Shown: positions 45,198-57,459 of the stretch, in pieces | Numbering within the stretch: the first letter of the stretch is position 1 | How the letters are laid out: each line of letters starts with the position of its first letter | DNA from: Erodium maritimum | Lineage: Eukaryota; Streptophyta; Magnoliopsida; Geraniales; Geraniaceae | Direction of reading: 5' to 3' | Length of the DNA stretch: 64,000 nt | NCBI GenBank assembly: GCA_963921825.1 | Contig: OY997588.1 | Coordinates: 55,126,803-55,190,802 of the forward strand | The notes under the pieces: generated by a model | What the model was told of the DNA's origin: nothing | Databases searched by the model: none | What the model saw: only the letters and a program-made list of their open reading frames with translations | Program-made: the position numbers and the translations under genes

Positions 45198-47690
45198 TTT
45201 TAGAAGGAATGGAAGTATTATTAATTAAAATGTTCAGATGATCGCAAAACTGCTTTCACCGTACAACCAAAGACTATAACAATATTGAAAAACAACGGCT
45301 GAAAATTAACTATTGCTCTAGGCATAAGGGCGGTCGGAGGGGGGGGGGGGGGGGACTGCGGTAGCATCCGAAGACACCGATACAACATACGCCAACCATA
45401 AACACTGATCGAGCAGACCAAGTGAAGAAAGTGCATTGGTGGACCGATATCTCCCCCAGAGAGTCAACGTGCGTCGTCCTCCCTTAACTGATAATTGTAG
45501 AGCTTCAAAACACGGGAGTGCTGACCCCAAACTGGTATGGGAGAATCTTGTCGACAGTTGGTGGAACTATTACCACCGTCTAGCCAGAGAGAGGGTACCG
45601 TCGACCAACCTCTCTCTGAGCCTCCTTGGACTCATTCTTGGAGGCGGGGGTGCTTGTGGCCCCCCGCCGCAGCTATGCCTGACGCCCCATCTGATGCCGT
45701 CGATCCCTCCGACTCCTCAGACACCCCTTCCCGCTCGAGCCTCTTTTTCCCGGAGAGTGATGTGGTTTGCTCCCTAGGGAGCCAACCTGTCTTTATATCC
45801 TGATCATGGGTCTCTCGGGTCCTGTCTCCTCCTCTCTCATGACTCCGTTGAGGCGTCACCGGCTTCGACACCTGCTATGTTCCCCTACCAGCACCTCCCA
45901 GATAGTCCAAGTTTGTCCCCGGGATAGCCTTCCCATGTTTCGCCTTCTCTAGAGCCGATCTCGGATCAGCCGGAGCCCTGAGCGATGGCCCTCGTACACC
46001 TCCCGCCACCGGACACACCAGAAAGAGGTGTCCTGCACAACTGCAACCGAAACACTGATCCGGTAGATGTTCATATGACACTTGAAGGACAGCACGTACC
46101 TGAGATTCCGACAATCGGAACCAGATCTGACTCTGCAGTGGAACTTGAATGTCCGTCCTGGTTCTAATCTTTATAAAATCCCCCGAGCAGAGCCCCGACC
46201 TATCCACATCTACTGCCTGACAGACTCCCAGCGTATTCCCAATGCGAAAGCCTACTTCCTTATTCCATGCCCCTACCGGCAGGTTAGATACCCTGGCCCA
46301 AACAGAGAAATGGTGGAAACTGAATTCCCCTACCTGTATATGGGCTCTCAGGTCAGTGAATAGCACCAGCGCATCCCAATACGCCCATGGTTCCCCAAGA
46401 AGAACCTTCGCCCGTTCCTTAGCCGGCTGGAAAAAGAAAGCTACCAACCCCCCTTCCAGTGGCTTCGCCTCTACCTTCATTGCCCATAAGTCCTCCATTC
46501 GAGCCATCAGCAACTTCCAGAAGACTTTCTTGGACGACAATACCTTTGCAGCCAGAGCGAACTGATACTGGGAACTTCGGTCAGACACCTCCCTGGTTGG
46601 TACCACCACCTCCTTAATCTGCATTGAGGACAACTTGGCTCCCAAATCCCCGACCTGCTCTCTAGCTCCTCAAGATTCGCATCCCGGGCGTCCTAAAAGT
46701 CAGAGACCCGCATGCAGATCTGCCCCACCAAAATACCCGGCCTTACTGGGTCAACGCCGGATCCAGAAAGGTTAACCTGAGTGTCGCCCAACCCGTCTGC
46801 ATACCCGGACCGCTCCGCTCCTGGCCCGCTCGGGTTGACCCGTCCGGCCCCGTACCTGGAAGCCCAACGGGCCACGTCATCAGCCCCCCAGGTCCAGCCC
46901 ATCATCTGGCCACGACCACCTTGGCCCAGTCCAGCCCTCGGCGTCCAACCCAGGTCCGTCCGCCCAGCCCGCCTCGCGTCCACCAGTAACCCCTGGCCCA
47001 GGCCCACTTCCCCACCTGCGCGGTCCAGCCCATGCTCTGGAACCCTAGCTTCCTCCTGCGCCAGTCCCTTCCCCTTGCGTCTCTTCCACGCAAGGGCCGC
47101 CAGCGACTCCTTCGGCGTGGCACCAGTGTCCGACGAGACCACTATTGGGAGCAACTCCTCTCCTCCTTGATTGACTCCCCCGATCCCGTCCAAGGTGACC
47201 AGCCCCCCTCGTCCACGATGGGCTCTACTGGTCTCCCCCCCCCCCCCCCCACTCCGGCGAGACCTTATTCTCTTCCCGCCGGACCGCCACCTAGCCTCCG
47301 TGGCCGTGGCCCCTTCGCCGGGGTACGACGCACCCCCCTCGCCGCCGAGTGGACATGCCCCCCCTCGACCCAACCGTCCTCCGCCGTCCTCTGAGCCGAG
47401 AAACGCATTGGTGATGCGTTTTCGTCCCACGGCGTCAAAGCCTCACCCGACGCCACCATATCTCCTCCTATGGAGACTTGCAGCGCCTCCGTTCCAGTCT
47501 CCGTACTGGCCACTCGCTCCTGCACTACCCGGTCCGACAGACACGACTCGCGGAACAATTCGACGTCGAACTCACCCCCGTCCAGATCACCAGTTGAAGC
47601 CATGGTTTTATCTGTCAAAGATGAGTTTTTCACAAAACCCTAACCCTAGCACACACGAGGGAAGAGCTGCGACTATATCTTAAAGATAAG
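45198..47690 (-). mobile_element. LINE-like element with ORF1 only
   Basis: On the minus strand it begins near 47690 with a leader containing a GGGTTAGGG-like motif, then an ATG at 47603 (MASTGDLDGGE). ORF1 is broken once or twice (near 47270 and 46690) but otherwise continuous. Its C-terminal 256 codons (46645-45875) hold the DUF4283-type domain and a CCHC knuckle CFGCSCAGHLFLVC. The 3' part (45690-45210) is shared with the short elements at 35951 and 37236, and the poly(A) tail shows as a T-run at 45198. Endonuclease and reverse transcriptase are absent. The target duplication was not resolved. Confidence 0.75.
45875..46645 (-). pseudogene. LINE ORF1 protein, C-terminal 256 codons
   Basis: From about residue 45 of this frame it reads W-K-L-L-M-A-R-M-E-D-L-W-x-M-K, then G-G-L-V-A-F-F-F-Q-P-A, V-L-L-G-E-P-W-A-Y and F-H-H-F-S-V-W-A-R-V-S-N-L-P, the DUF4283-type single-strand nucleic-acid-binding domain of plant LINE ORF1. 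A C-x2-C-x4-H-x4-C knuckle follows near residue 200. This is the best preserved ORF1 in the window. The N-terminal part lies in another frame. Confidence 0.75.
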
Positions 47691-48600
47691 CAAAAAAAAT
47701 AATTCTCCTATTGCACATCTATAGTTGATTTTCTGATTAATAATATTACATCTTTCAGTAATATAAAATATAGTCGGATTTAATACTTATATCTAAAATG
47801 TGTAAATAGAGTGTAATCAACTATAATTAACCCTTGCAATAGCCTTGAAATCCTACAAGACGGTTGTTTTCTAGTGCACGTAAATATCCGTGGGACCGGA
47901 AACAACAAAAGAAGCCGTACTCTGAACAGCAGCACGAGGCCATTCATTCATTCCCTTCCAAGTTCCAATCCAATCCATGGCTCTTCTCTTTCTCACAACG
48001 GCTATATTTCATGGTTGCTGAAACAAACAGTGATTTACATGTTCCTATTTGAGACCCCACTTTCGTTTCACCTTTTTTCAACACATGCAATGATGTGTGT
48101 CAGACTCAGTGGTGCACCATCAGCCTCAGCCTCACCACCAATTATACATACACTAACTTCAACTCTATTATGTGTAATGTGTATATTACAAATATGACCT
48201 CACTTGTTTGCTTGTGGAGCAAGAGATATTAATAAGCAGCAGCTGGACAAACTTTGATGGATGGGCTACTCTTACCCACCTCTTCATTCATCATGTCACA
48301 TCAACCATATACATACATTGCATGACCATGATCTTGACATCTAGCATTTTTTTATTATTAAATTGTGCATAGTAGTTATCATGACATGATGAATTAACCA
48401 TCCCACTAGGGGTTTCACCTGATTTTGGATCATCTTTGTAAATGCCTCTCAAATTATATATGGGCTCAGATTTTATATCCACAACAATTATTTTCTTTGT
48501 TTAGATTTCATTATTTTTTTAAATTTGGATATTTAATTATCACATAATTATTAATTAGTTGCCAAAGGTTGAATTAGAATATGAGAAGAAAGTTCTCGGT
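47691..48600. other. AT-rich intergenic stretch
   Basis: No gene, domain or transposon terminus was recognised in about 900 bp of AT-rich DNA. Short open frames at 47864-48197 lack any protein signature. Confidence 0.4.
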
Positions 48601-50410
48601 ACTTGAGCCGCTATGTCGTGACTGTGTCGCCGCCCTCGTCTACTGTGACGCCGCCTTCAACCATCGACAAGTCTCCATCCCCAGAGGATTCCCTCACTCT
48701 TCCCCTTATCATGCCTCCAAAACCACCGACATGTTTTGTTAAACCGTTAAGGGAGAGTAAAAAACATCGGCCCAAAACCTCACCTCCGACCACGACTACG
48801 TCACCCCAATCGAACCATTGCAACCTTCGCTCTTGAAGGACCAATCGCTGGTGGTTTACTCACCGGGAGATACCACACCGATCTCGATCACGACCAAGGT
48901 GAAACGGGATCAGCCTCTTAAGCTGCGCGATCAAGCCGCCTCGCTAGGATTCATGGGGGCTCCTCATGCTCTTGTGTTTTCACCGGGGACAATCCCACCA
49001 CCTCCGCTGATCACCACCGTGGTGACAACTGTTGCTAGGGCTACGGAGCCTCCTACTTTTCTGGCGCCGACAATCCCTCCTCCTAGGGTTCTGACCCCAC
49101 ATTCGATGACCAGGGCGATGGTCACCTTTGCTAGGGTTTCGGCTCTTCTTGTTCCACCGTCATCCACGGGGGACCTCCAAAGCACCTTCTCCGCTTGTTG
49201 CCTTACGAAGGAAGAGGCTATGGAGGTCGTGGTGCCGTATAATCCACCGTATCCTCGGGTACTGGAACAGCTCTGATTTGGTATGGTGGGCCGTCTAGTG
49301 TCTCTGAATCCTCCTTGGAAAGAGGTGATGCTCTCGGTCATCACACATGCATGGGGTTGTGTCGGCGTGGGCGTGGTGGTCAAGGATCTCGAGCCCATCA
49401 CGTTCACATTCTACTTCGTGTCCCTGGAGGCTTGTGTTTGGGTTCGCCACAACGAACCGTGGTGCTTCACGACCATGCACTGCAGCTAGGGGAGATCACC
49501 GACCCTTTGGCTCGAGACCTCCCGCGTCTGGACCGGCTTCATCAGCTTCGGGTGCATGCCAAGGGGATACCGCCCCTCGTCAGGACAAAGGCGACATGGG
49601 AGATTATAGGTGCTACACTGGGTGAGCACATGGGAACACCATGTCATCAATGGGGCCTCTATTGGGGTGGGATGGTGAGAATCCAATTCTGGATGAACAT
49701 TTACCGACCCCTTCGACGGACCGTGATCATGCGCTTCCAGGAATACCCGGACCTGGTAAGGGTTAGCCTAACTTTTGAACGATTACTCGCTTTTTGTTTT
49801 AATTGCGAGAGGATCAGTCACATGGTCAAAGACTGTGACTGGGTGGTGTCGGGGGTGTCTCGATTTGATGACTCGATCCTGGAATTCAAGACTGTCAAGG
49901 TTGACAGACCGTATGGAACAAATTAAGGGAAAAGAAGCACCTCCACCGCCGTCGGGATTTGCACCATCAATCTCGGACACGCTACCTAAGGCTGGGTCAT
50001 ATCGAGGGAAGGAGCCCCTTTGTGACCCCGAAAACGGCACCTAACCTGCTCCTTTGGTATTAGGGCCGATTCAGGGTGGCAGCTAATTCAAGATCTTGGT
50101 CAGACTTCAGAGATAATCCCCTCTGGGTGTTAAGAGATAAACCTGCTGGGTCTATCTCATTTGGGAAACTACAGGTCTCGATGGGCCAGAAGAAGGATAC
50201 AACAGAGGGACCGCAAGAAGACTAGGTGAGGGTGGGGAAATAGCCCCGCCACAAGAGATGTTAGACAACCTAGGCTCTAGGGACTTACTCCGGGAGGAGT
50301 CCCTAAAACGAACCGGTACTCCCAGCCACACTGTTAGGTACAAGTTCGGTAGTTCATTTACAGACAGCGCTTAGGCCCTATTTTGAGCGGTTGCTGTAAG
50401 AACTTAAAAA
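48601..50410 (+). pseudogene. LINE ORF1 unit without ORF2 (copy C)
   Basis: A Pro/Ser/Thr-rich N-terminal part (48612-49276) is followed, across frameshifts, by V-W-V-R-H-N-E-P-W-C-F near 49440 and a knuckle CFNCERISHMVKDC (C-x2-C-x4-H-x4-C) at about 49799-49840. The family match to copy A (43795-45190) includes the post-knuckle S-I-L-E-F motif and the agccccgcc stretch near 50240. Sequence then passes into AT-rich DNA with no ORF2. It is dead. Confidence 0.7.
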
Positions 50411-50858
50411 TAAATTTCCTGGTGGTTGGCACCTTTAAAGTTGATGGTACAAAACAAGCAAAACCATAAAAAGTTGATAGTAGACTACTTAATACAGGAC
50501 ACAGGTTGCCACAACTACATACCTGAACATATTATGGCACTAAAACAAAAGAATCATAATCACTAAATGACTGCGTGTACTATTTACTCACTGAGTCACC
50601 CAAATGAAATCACCAAGAACACAAACAATGCCAGTAATTGAAATAAGGGGATCCGATCAGAAAAAAAACGTTAATCTAATAAACATGACAAATATATATA
50701 TATTCACATCTCATACGCATATATAGAAAACGCTCGAGTTGATAGACTTTTAAAGCCATGGTTCAGTCCGTCACCTATTAATTATTGACTGTATAGAATG
50801 CCTAATTCAGCACAAGATTAAGTTTATGAAAACAAAACAGCAACTCTTTTCTCCCCTA
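50411..50858. other. 3' flank of the HAPLESS 8-like gene
   Basis: AT-rich DNA that should hold the 3' UTR of the minus-strand gene at 50859-55571. An (AT)n run occurs at 50693-50703. No other gene is seen. Confidence 0.45.
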
Positions 50859-53800
50859 CTAGAGGTTCGGAGAATAATAGAGGGGAGATCTGAGATGGTT
50901 TGTTCGGGGCGGTACAGCCCCGTTATAAAGAGTGCGCTGCTGCATACCTGGAGGTCCTTCTGAAGTGCAACTCCACTTCACTGGACTTGTATTACTTCGT
51001 CTGCCTCCCTGAAGAAACTCCGATTGTGAGACCGAGAGATTTTCAACTTGTTTCACACCTTCACTTTCACTACCATCATCAATCATAATAATTTCTCTGA
51101 TGCCACCACCTGGTTGATCATAATACATGGATGGTCCATTTACCCTGCTGTTCTTGGTCTGACCTCTCACCTCGTCTGCATACACAGCAAAACGTCCACC
51201 ACCTATATACTGGTTTTGAAACGCAGGTGCCGACTGAAATCTAGAACCATTTGACATTCTAACATCAACCGGTTGCCCATGGCTGAAGCTGACCAGACCT
51301 TGATTCATAAAGGGGTGGAACGAGTTGTATTTTTGATGACTACGTATATAGTCAGGAAATGGTGGAAACTGCACACTTGGATGATTATTTTGAGCATGTA
51401 ACGTTGCCTGTGCCTGTGATGTAGTTGTCTCTTCGTCTTTGTTGACCACCATCAAATTCTTACCCATCAGTCTCAGTATGGGATTTGACACACCAGATGG
51501 GCTACAATCACCATGACCTGAGAACTTGCGCGAAGGCAGCGGACCCAGAGAAGATGCTGTGACAGCAGGGAACTCCCTTTCAGATCCTGAACTCCGACAG
51601 CTGCTTAAAGAGAACATTTCAGGACTCATTTGCTTTCCAACAGCAGGCACTGTAACGGGAGCAATTGTTCTTTGCCCTAATAGCTGTTGTTCCTCATAAT
51701 TTAAACCAGCACCTTGACTAACCCTCTCCTTCCTTGAGCAACAGCATGGCTGATCATCGTTTCTCAAGTTCAGACGTCCCTTCTCAATAGGCATCTTACT
51801 GACTTTGAGGCTTTCTCCATCTATCATATATCTTTCAGCTTCTACGCGGACATTCTTTACTGAAGGCTCAATGTCACCATCGAAGAAGCCTGACCCAAAC
51901 TTTTCTTTAACCGTGCAAGATCCTGCAGATAATGGCTCTGTATGGTTCACATCAAATCTGGCTGCTGTGGGATTAGAAATGCTTGACGTGGCTGAAACAG
52001 GAGAATCTGAGGACCCTTTATTGTTGACCAGTTCATGCTGTTCCACAGAAGATTGAAACCGGCTTGTGGTTAGAGAGGAGTTCCCATGAAAATCTTCTTC
52101 CGAGCTATCATCTCCACCAGGACTCGGCAAAAAGGATCCTGGTGGTCCTGGAATAGGTATCGGATCAACGTCTAGAAAAGAGTTTCCTTGCTCAACTTCA
52201 CAGTTAAATTCTGTCCCGCTGTGAGAACTTTGCACATTCCCAACCACATCACCTGAAAACATAACTCGTCCATCTACAAAATCTGGCTCATTTGTACATA
52301 ACTGTGTGCTATGATCTTCAATGGGCCGTAGAGAGTTGGATTGGAACTTCATACAATTCCCTACCTTGGGAAATTCTGGATTTAATGATTTGCTCGAACA
52401 TGCAATATTATCCCCCACAGCTAATTTAGAGGTTGAATCATCATCGTCAACAGCAATACCACGGGTTTGACCTGCTGTTTCGGTAAATTCAGTGCTATCA
52501 TATTCATCTGAAACATCGTCACTATCTCTGTCAGAAAAATCAAAGCTTTTCACTTCATCAACATCTACCATCACTTCCTCTCTTTGAGAAGTGCTCACAC
52601 TTCTTCCCATAGTATCCTCATCATCACTATCACTATCACTATCACTGACATATTCTCTTCCTGATCGATTTACTGTACAAGTCTGCATCAATTCTTGTTG
52701 CCGCCAAGCCACTGCCTCTTTGCTCGTTTCTGCCATGACAGGCATCTGAGGTTTTTTAGACACTGAACTCTTTTTGATGGCATTATATTTTGATCCAGTT
52801 CCAGGAGATGGACTCAAAGACGATTCTTTTTTCCTCAATGACGACAGTCCCATTGCTTTGGATGGAAAGCCATAGCAACTCCTGGATGGTTCTGTGCCAT
52901 CAGAATCAATAGGAGAGCCTGCACAAGTTTCGACTGCCTTGTTGCTCACTATAGCTGATGCATGATTAGCAGTACGGCTTGGAGGTTTCCACCTGATTTT
53001 TTCACAGAGAGACATTGCGCCTTTACTTGAGTGATTAGTCTTTTGCTTCATTGATGACAAGGCCCTCTCAGCATCATGATTAATCATATTCCTAGGCACC
53101 GTTAAGGAGCTTCGCATTCTCTTTCTTCCAGGAGACCACTTCCCCTCACTATCCCAAGCTTCATGTGATGAACTTTCCATCCTATCACTGACTTCAGCAA
53201 AAGAACCAGCGTTTTCTGACAAATTTGCTAGTCTCTGAACATGTCTTCGCTCAACTAGAGAATCACTCGAATCAGGTTGATCAGTCTCAACCATCATCAA
53301 GTCCCTAGCCACATGCAACTCACACCTCAATGGTTGATGGCCATCATTACTCTTCCCCTTTCTTGTGAGACCGGTTCGTTTGGAGCAGACCCATTGTCCT
53401 AAAGATCCACGATCACTGGGTTTAGCATGTTCTACAGACATGAAATTCTGAATTTTCATGTTCTTATCACGCCCCACTTCTTTTGCAACCAACCTTTCTT
53501 GCCCCTCATTGATCTGTATAAACACAATTGACACCCACTATAATTGAAATCCGTAACAAAGAAATTCCCTAACTTGTGGTTTGAAGCACAATAAACCCAC
53601 TAAAACATATAATTTATGATTAAAATTAAATTTACCGATATAGTAGCAACTATTGGATGTTATCATGTGAGGATAATAGCTGGTGAATTGGAAATAAAGC
53701 TTTTTCAAGTCATTTAATTGTTTGAAAACACTATCAGAGTTTAACTTCTTCTGGGGCAAGGTCAAAAAGTATTTTCTGAACTAGAAGATATTTAAATAAC

Positions 53801-55571
53801 CGAATAAAGAATAAGAAGCAACAAATGAATTACCAAAAAGCAAGAGAAGTCTACCTGAGACTTATGCTCCTTGTTGTAAGATCGAAGTTTCTTGCTTTGA
53901 GGAGTAAGTTTTAGATACTTGTGATCCTTGGGTACATGCTTCATTTTCTTTTTGGTTGAGAAGAGTTTGTGTGCTTTACCTCCCTTGAAAGGTTTCCTCG
54001 GGTCAACACCCTCTCCTTTTGACACCATAGGAGAATCATCTAACTTGGATAAAATCCGGACTTTGGTGCCACTTGAATCAATATAGACAGCACCAACATC
54101 ACCAGTTTCCTCGGGATGAACTCTTTGCTTTCTAGCCTCAGCAGCCAAGGACTCAGTATCTTGAGAAGGCAAGCTCGCTATTGTGGCCCAGTTGGTACCA
54201 TTTCTTCTATCAAGCTCTTCCAGTGTGCATCTTTTGGCAGTGGAATAAACATCCACCATCAATCTGGTCTTCCTCGGCTTGATTCTATGCCTGCTCAGCT
54301 TGAAATCTGAAGTCCACTTGGGAGTTGATTCCCCAGAAAGGCATTGGTCAATGTGAGCATTCAAAGTGGTGTTTGAAGATGAAGAGAAAGTCTTGCAAAC
54401 AGGGCACACTTTCGAAGCCATTGTTTCCGACGTGTTGGAAGCAATATCTTCAGCTGAGCTACGATCAAAACTTGCACCAAATTTCACAACCAATCTGCAC
54501 TTCTTACCCGGGAGTCGGGTGGTATTCTGAGACGGATAGGTGGGAGGAAGTTCAGTATCAACTTCTGATTGTGGGCTGGATAGCTTGTTAGCTGTGACAG
54601 ACTCTAGTTCAGATAGAGAAACACTTGTAGTTGTGGAAGGAAAATCATTTTCTCCTCCATAGGTGCAAATATCTGGAAGCTTCCTATTCACTCCAGCACC
54701 ATCACCATCACATGTGTTTCTTGCATCAGTTTCAACCACAAGAGTGGAACCAAACGGTGGCAATACTTCCTTCACTCCATGTTTCAAACAAAGCTGCAGA
54801 TTCTTCAAAGAAAAGGGCCAATTCTTCTTGATATCTTTGCTCCGGGCAGTAAAAACATAATCTCTGCAAAGCAATCAACCATTAGTAACTTGCATCAACT
54901 AGTAGCAAGTTCATGGTTAGTTTGATCACATCTTGGGGAAAAGGGAGAAGCAAAAGGAGGTTAAAAAAACAATACTATATATGTAAGTTACTATCACAAC
55001 TCAAGAGGAGGAACATATCATATTGTATGTATATGTCAACTCCTTGAGGGAACATATGGACCAACATGACATGAAATCACATAAGCAAAAAACCCATGTC
55101 CAAGAGAAGGTGCCTGAAAGAGTTCCATGAACCTAACACCAAGAAGAATGACCAAAAAGGGGACAAGATGTAGGTGTCATGAGTTAGGCCCCATAGCACT
55201 GAGCAGCAACAAGCATGGCAAACTCTGGATCTGACTCAACAAAAGGCTTTCTCTCTTGAGAGATGAGATCAGATCTCCATTAGAATAGAGACATGACAAA
55301 TAAAAAGGGCTGTACCATCATCATCCATCACACTGTTCATCTCCCCAACAAAGAAAGACCAGAAGGGGTTGAAAAGAGAGAGAGGGAAAGATAGTCAGAA
55401 ATTTCACCTTATGGAGAATTTGGGGAGTGGGGTATGATCCTTTGACAGATCTGGTGCTCCTACTACTACTACCTCTGGCAAGGCTAGTTTTTGAGAAGCC
55501 CTCTCATCACTACTCAGTTGTTGTTGTGGAGGACATGAAGGATCTGGTGGAGGGTTTTCAGTGGATAACAT
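50859..55571 (-). CDS. HAP8: HAPLESS 8-like protein with UBZ-like zinc finger
   Basis: Three coding exons, 55571-55408, 54863-53855 and 53513-50859, have good borders (ATAAG|gtgaaa, tttgcag|AGATTA, CTCAG|gtagac, atacag|ATCAAT) and keep phase, giving 1275 residues. Exon 1 encodes MLSTENPPPDPS and a short Ser/Pro-rich leader. A conserved block DYVFTARSKDIKKNWPFS starts at residue 56. Residues 208-229 are C-P-V-C ... H-I-D-Q-C, a Rad18/UBZ4-like zinc finger (C-x2-C-x13-H-x3-C; UBZ4 usually has x11). Residues about 230-390 are basic (H-R-I-K-P-R-K-T-R). The remaining 885 residues are Ser-rich, with acidic stretches, and look disordered. From memory these match plant proteins annotated HAPLESS 8, a gene found through pollen (male gametophyte) defects; the molecular role is unknown. 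A ubiquitin-binding role is inference. Confidence 0.78.
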
Positions 55572-56860
55572 CTGAAGAAAAGCTTCTCTCTTCTTGTGCT
55601 GTTTTCACAACAGTCACAAGCTGCACAACTATCTCTCAACCTTATCTTTAACTTAGCCTTCAGCATAACAATAGACCAAGACCACACCCAGATGCACCAC
55701 CACACGACCACCAACCAGCACCACAGCCAAGATCAGAAAATAGAATCATCTTCATCCATAATGTTTAGCCTGCAAGACAAGACAAAATTGCATGGAATCA
55801 GGGATCTACTTTGAAAGGAAGAACAAGTAGAGAGTTCTGGTTCTGGGGTGTTATTTTATGTGATGGGAAGGAGTGATTTTAAAGCATCTACTTTGAAATA
55901 TCATAACTATATGCCCAAGCGAGGAACCTAAACAGGCAAAGAAGGAAACCCACAAGCAAAGACCAAAGATGATGTTCTAACAAGTCTATAAGTATCATGG
56001 AGCTTTGTTATTTTATGTGGCCAACCCCGGAAAAGAAGAGCTCAAAATTAAGACTTGACAACCACTAATCTACAAGCACAGTTCCACAATCAATACCACA
56101 AAGGTTGAATCTAGAAAATCATAGAGAAAGGATTTAAGAAACTAAGGAGTTTGAGCAAGAAATCTCAGAACAAAACTGAGACCAGAGAGGTAGAAAAGTG
56201 AAGATGAAGAAAGTAACAAGTCCAAGATAAGAACACAATCTCTGGACCAGTTGATGAACAGTCGTGGAGTGGGTAAAACGAAATCTGGTACACAATCTCA
56301 AAACCAGATTCTTTCTTCCCTTCAGACAGAACACCACACAAGACTCAAGAAGAAAAAAAATCAGTCAACAGTGAAGGAAATAATGGAGAAATTACCAAAG
56401 ACCAGACAGGCCATGAAATCACAAGGAAATGAAGCCTAGGAAAACCCAAAACTCAATAGTCAAAGGAAACAGCTGATGAACAAGTAAAAGAGAGAGAGGC
56501 CCAGTTCAGAAAGATCCCATGAAATCACAAATAACAAGCTTCGGAAATGAAATCCAAGCAAAACTCACAAAACCCAATTCTCCAAACAAGAAAAAACAAC
56601 ACACCCAGATCGGGAAAAACCATGAAATCAAAAGGGAAGCAACCCCAACAAAAAAAACCCAGAAACCAAATCCTCCAAAAACAGAGAGAGACCCAGAAAG
56701 ATGGAAGCTTGAAGCTGATAACCAACCTTGTTGTCGTTGATTTGGAACAATTTTATGTGTGAGAGAGAGGGACCTTCAGTGACCAGAGAGAGAGAGAGAA
56801 TGAGGAGAAGAAGAAAAGAGGAAAATCAAAGAGGAGAGAGAGAGAGTTGAGAAAATAGAA
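55572..56860 (-). promoter_or_regulatory. HAP8-like 5' UTR with a long leader intron, and promoter
   Basis: On the minus strand a donor (CAACAAG|gttggt) near 56730 and an acceptor (cttgtcttgcag|GCTAAAC) near 55775 would remove about 950 nt from the leader. This places the start of transcription upstream of 56730, next to GA-rich repeats (56761-56850). Long leader introns of this kind often raise expression in plants. The splice sites are inferred from sequence only. Confidence 0.5.
56761..56850. repeat. GA-rich microsatellites at the HAP8-like leader
   Basis: Runs of GA at 56761-56769, 56786-56799 and 56834-56847 lie next to the inferred first leader exon. GA/CT repeats near plant start sites are common and may act as GAGA-type elements. 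Confidence 0.7.
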
Positions 56861-56865
56861 CCACC

Positions 56866-56893
56866 CATTCACATTCACATTCACATTCACATT
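56866..56893. repeat. (CATTCA)n hexanucleotide repeat
   Basis: Four and a half units of cattca lie just upstream of the GA repeats of the HAP8-like gene. Confidence 0.85.
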
Positions 56894-57459
56894 GAGGGCA
56901 TCAGGTTCTCTCTTCCACCAAAAAGTAAGTTTGTACCATTAAACACTACACGATTCACTTCTCTCGTCTCTGAATATGCGTCCAAGACTCTACCTTGACA
57001 TTTTCTAGAGAGAGAGAAAGAGAAAATTTACAAATACAGAAAAAAGTAAGAGAAAAAAACGTAGTTGGGTTGAGTTGAGTGCTTGAAATTTAATAAACAA
57101 TAATAAAAGAGAGGCTGTCCTATCATCCTGCACACCTACCCTACCAGGCCTTCGTTTTCTTCAATTCTTTCTCCTCAGACTTTTTTATTTATTTCCCTGA
57201 GGTTGCTAAAATGTCGATTTTGGTCTCTGGCTTTTTTCTAAATTCCAACCACAAGACTCCCATCTTGCTTTGCTCTGCTACCTCTTCCCTATTATTAATA
57301 ATAATTATCGCATCCATCCATGCAATGAACCATATTCTTTTCATTTTCGATCACCAATTCAATTTTTTTGAAAAAATCTTCATTTCTAAAACAGCTCCTA
57401 ACGTTTGATATTCCTGAAACAAATACTAACGTCGTGAATAAATTTGTGAGTCGTTGGTG
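56894..57459. other. Upstream flank of the HAP8-like gene
   Basis: AT-rich DNA with short low-complexity runs. No gene or clear element was recognised. Confidence 0.35.

Noticed and set aside
46693-47430. A 245-codon Gly/Arg-rich frame as a separate gene
   Set aside because: It lies between the start and the DUF4283 part of a LINE ORF1 in the same orientation and is best read as the frame-shifted middle of that ORF1.
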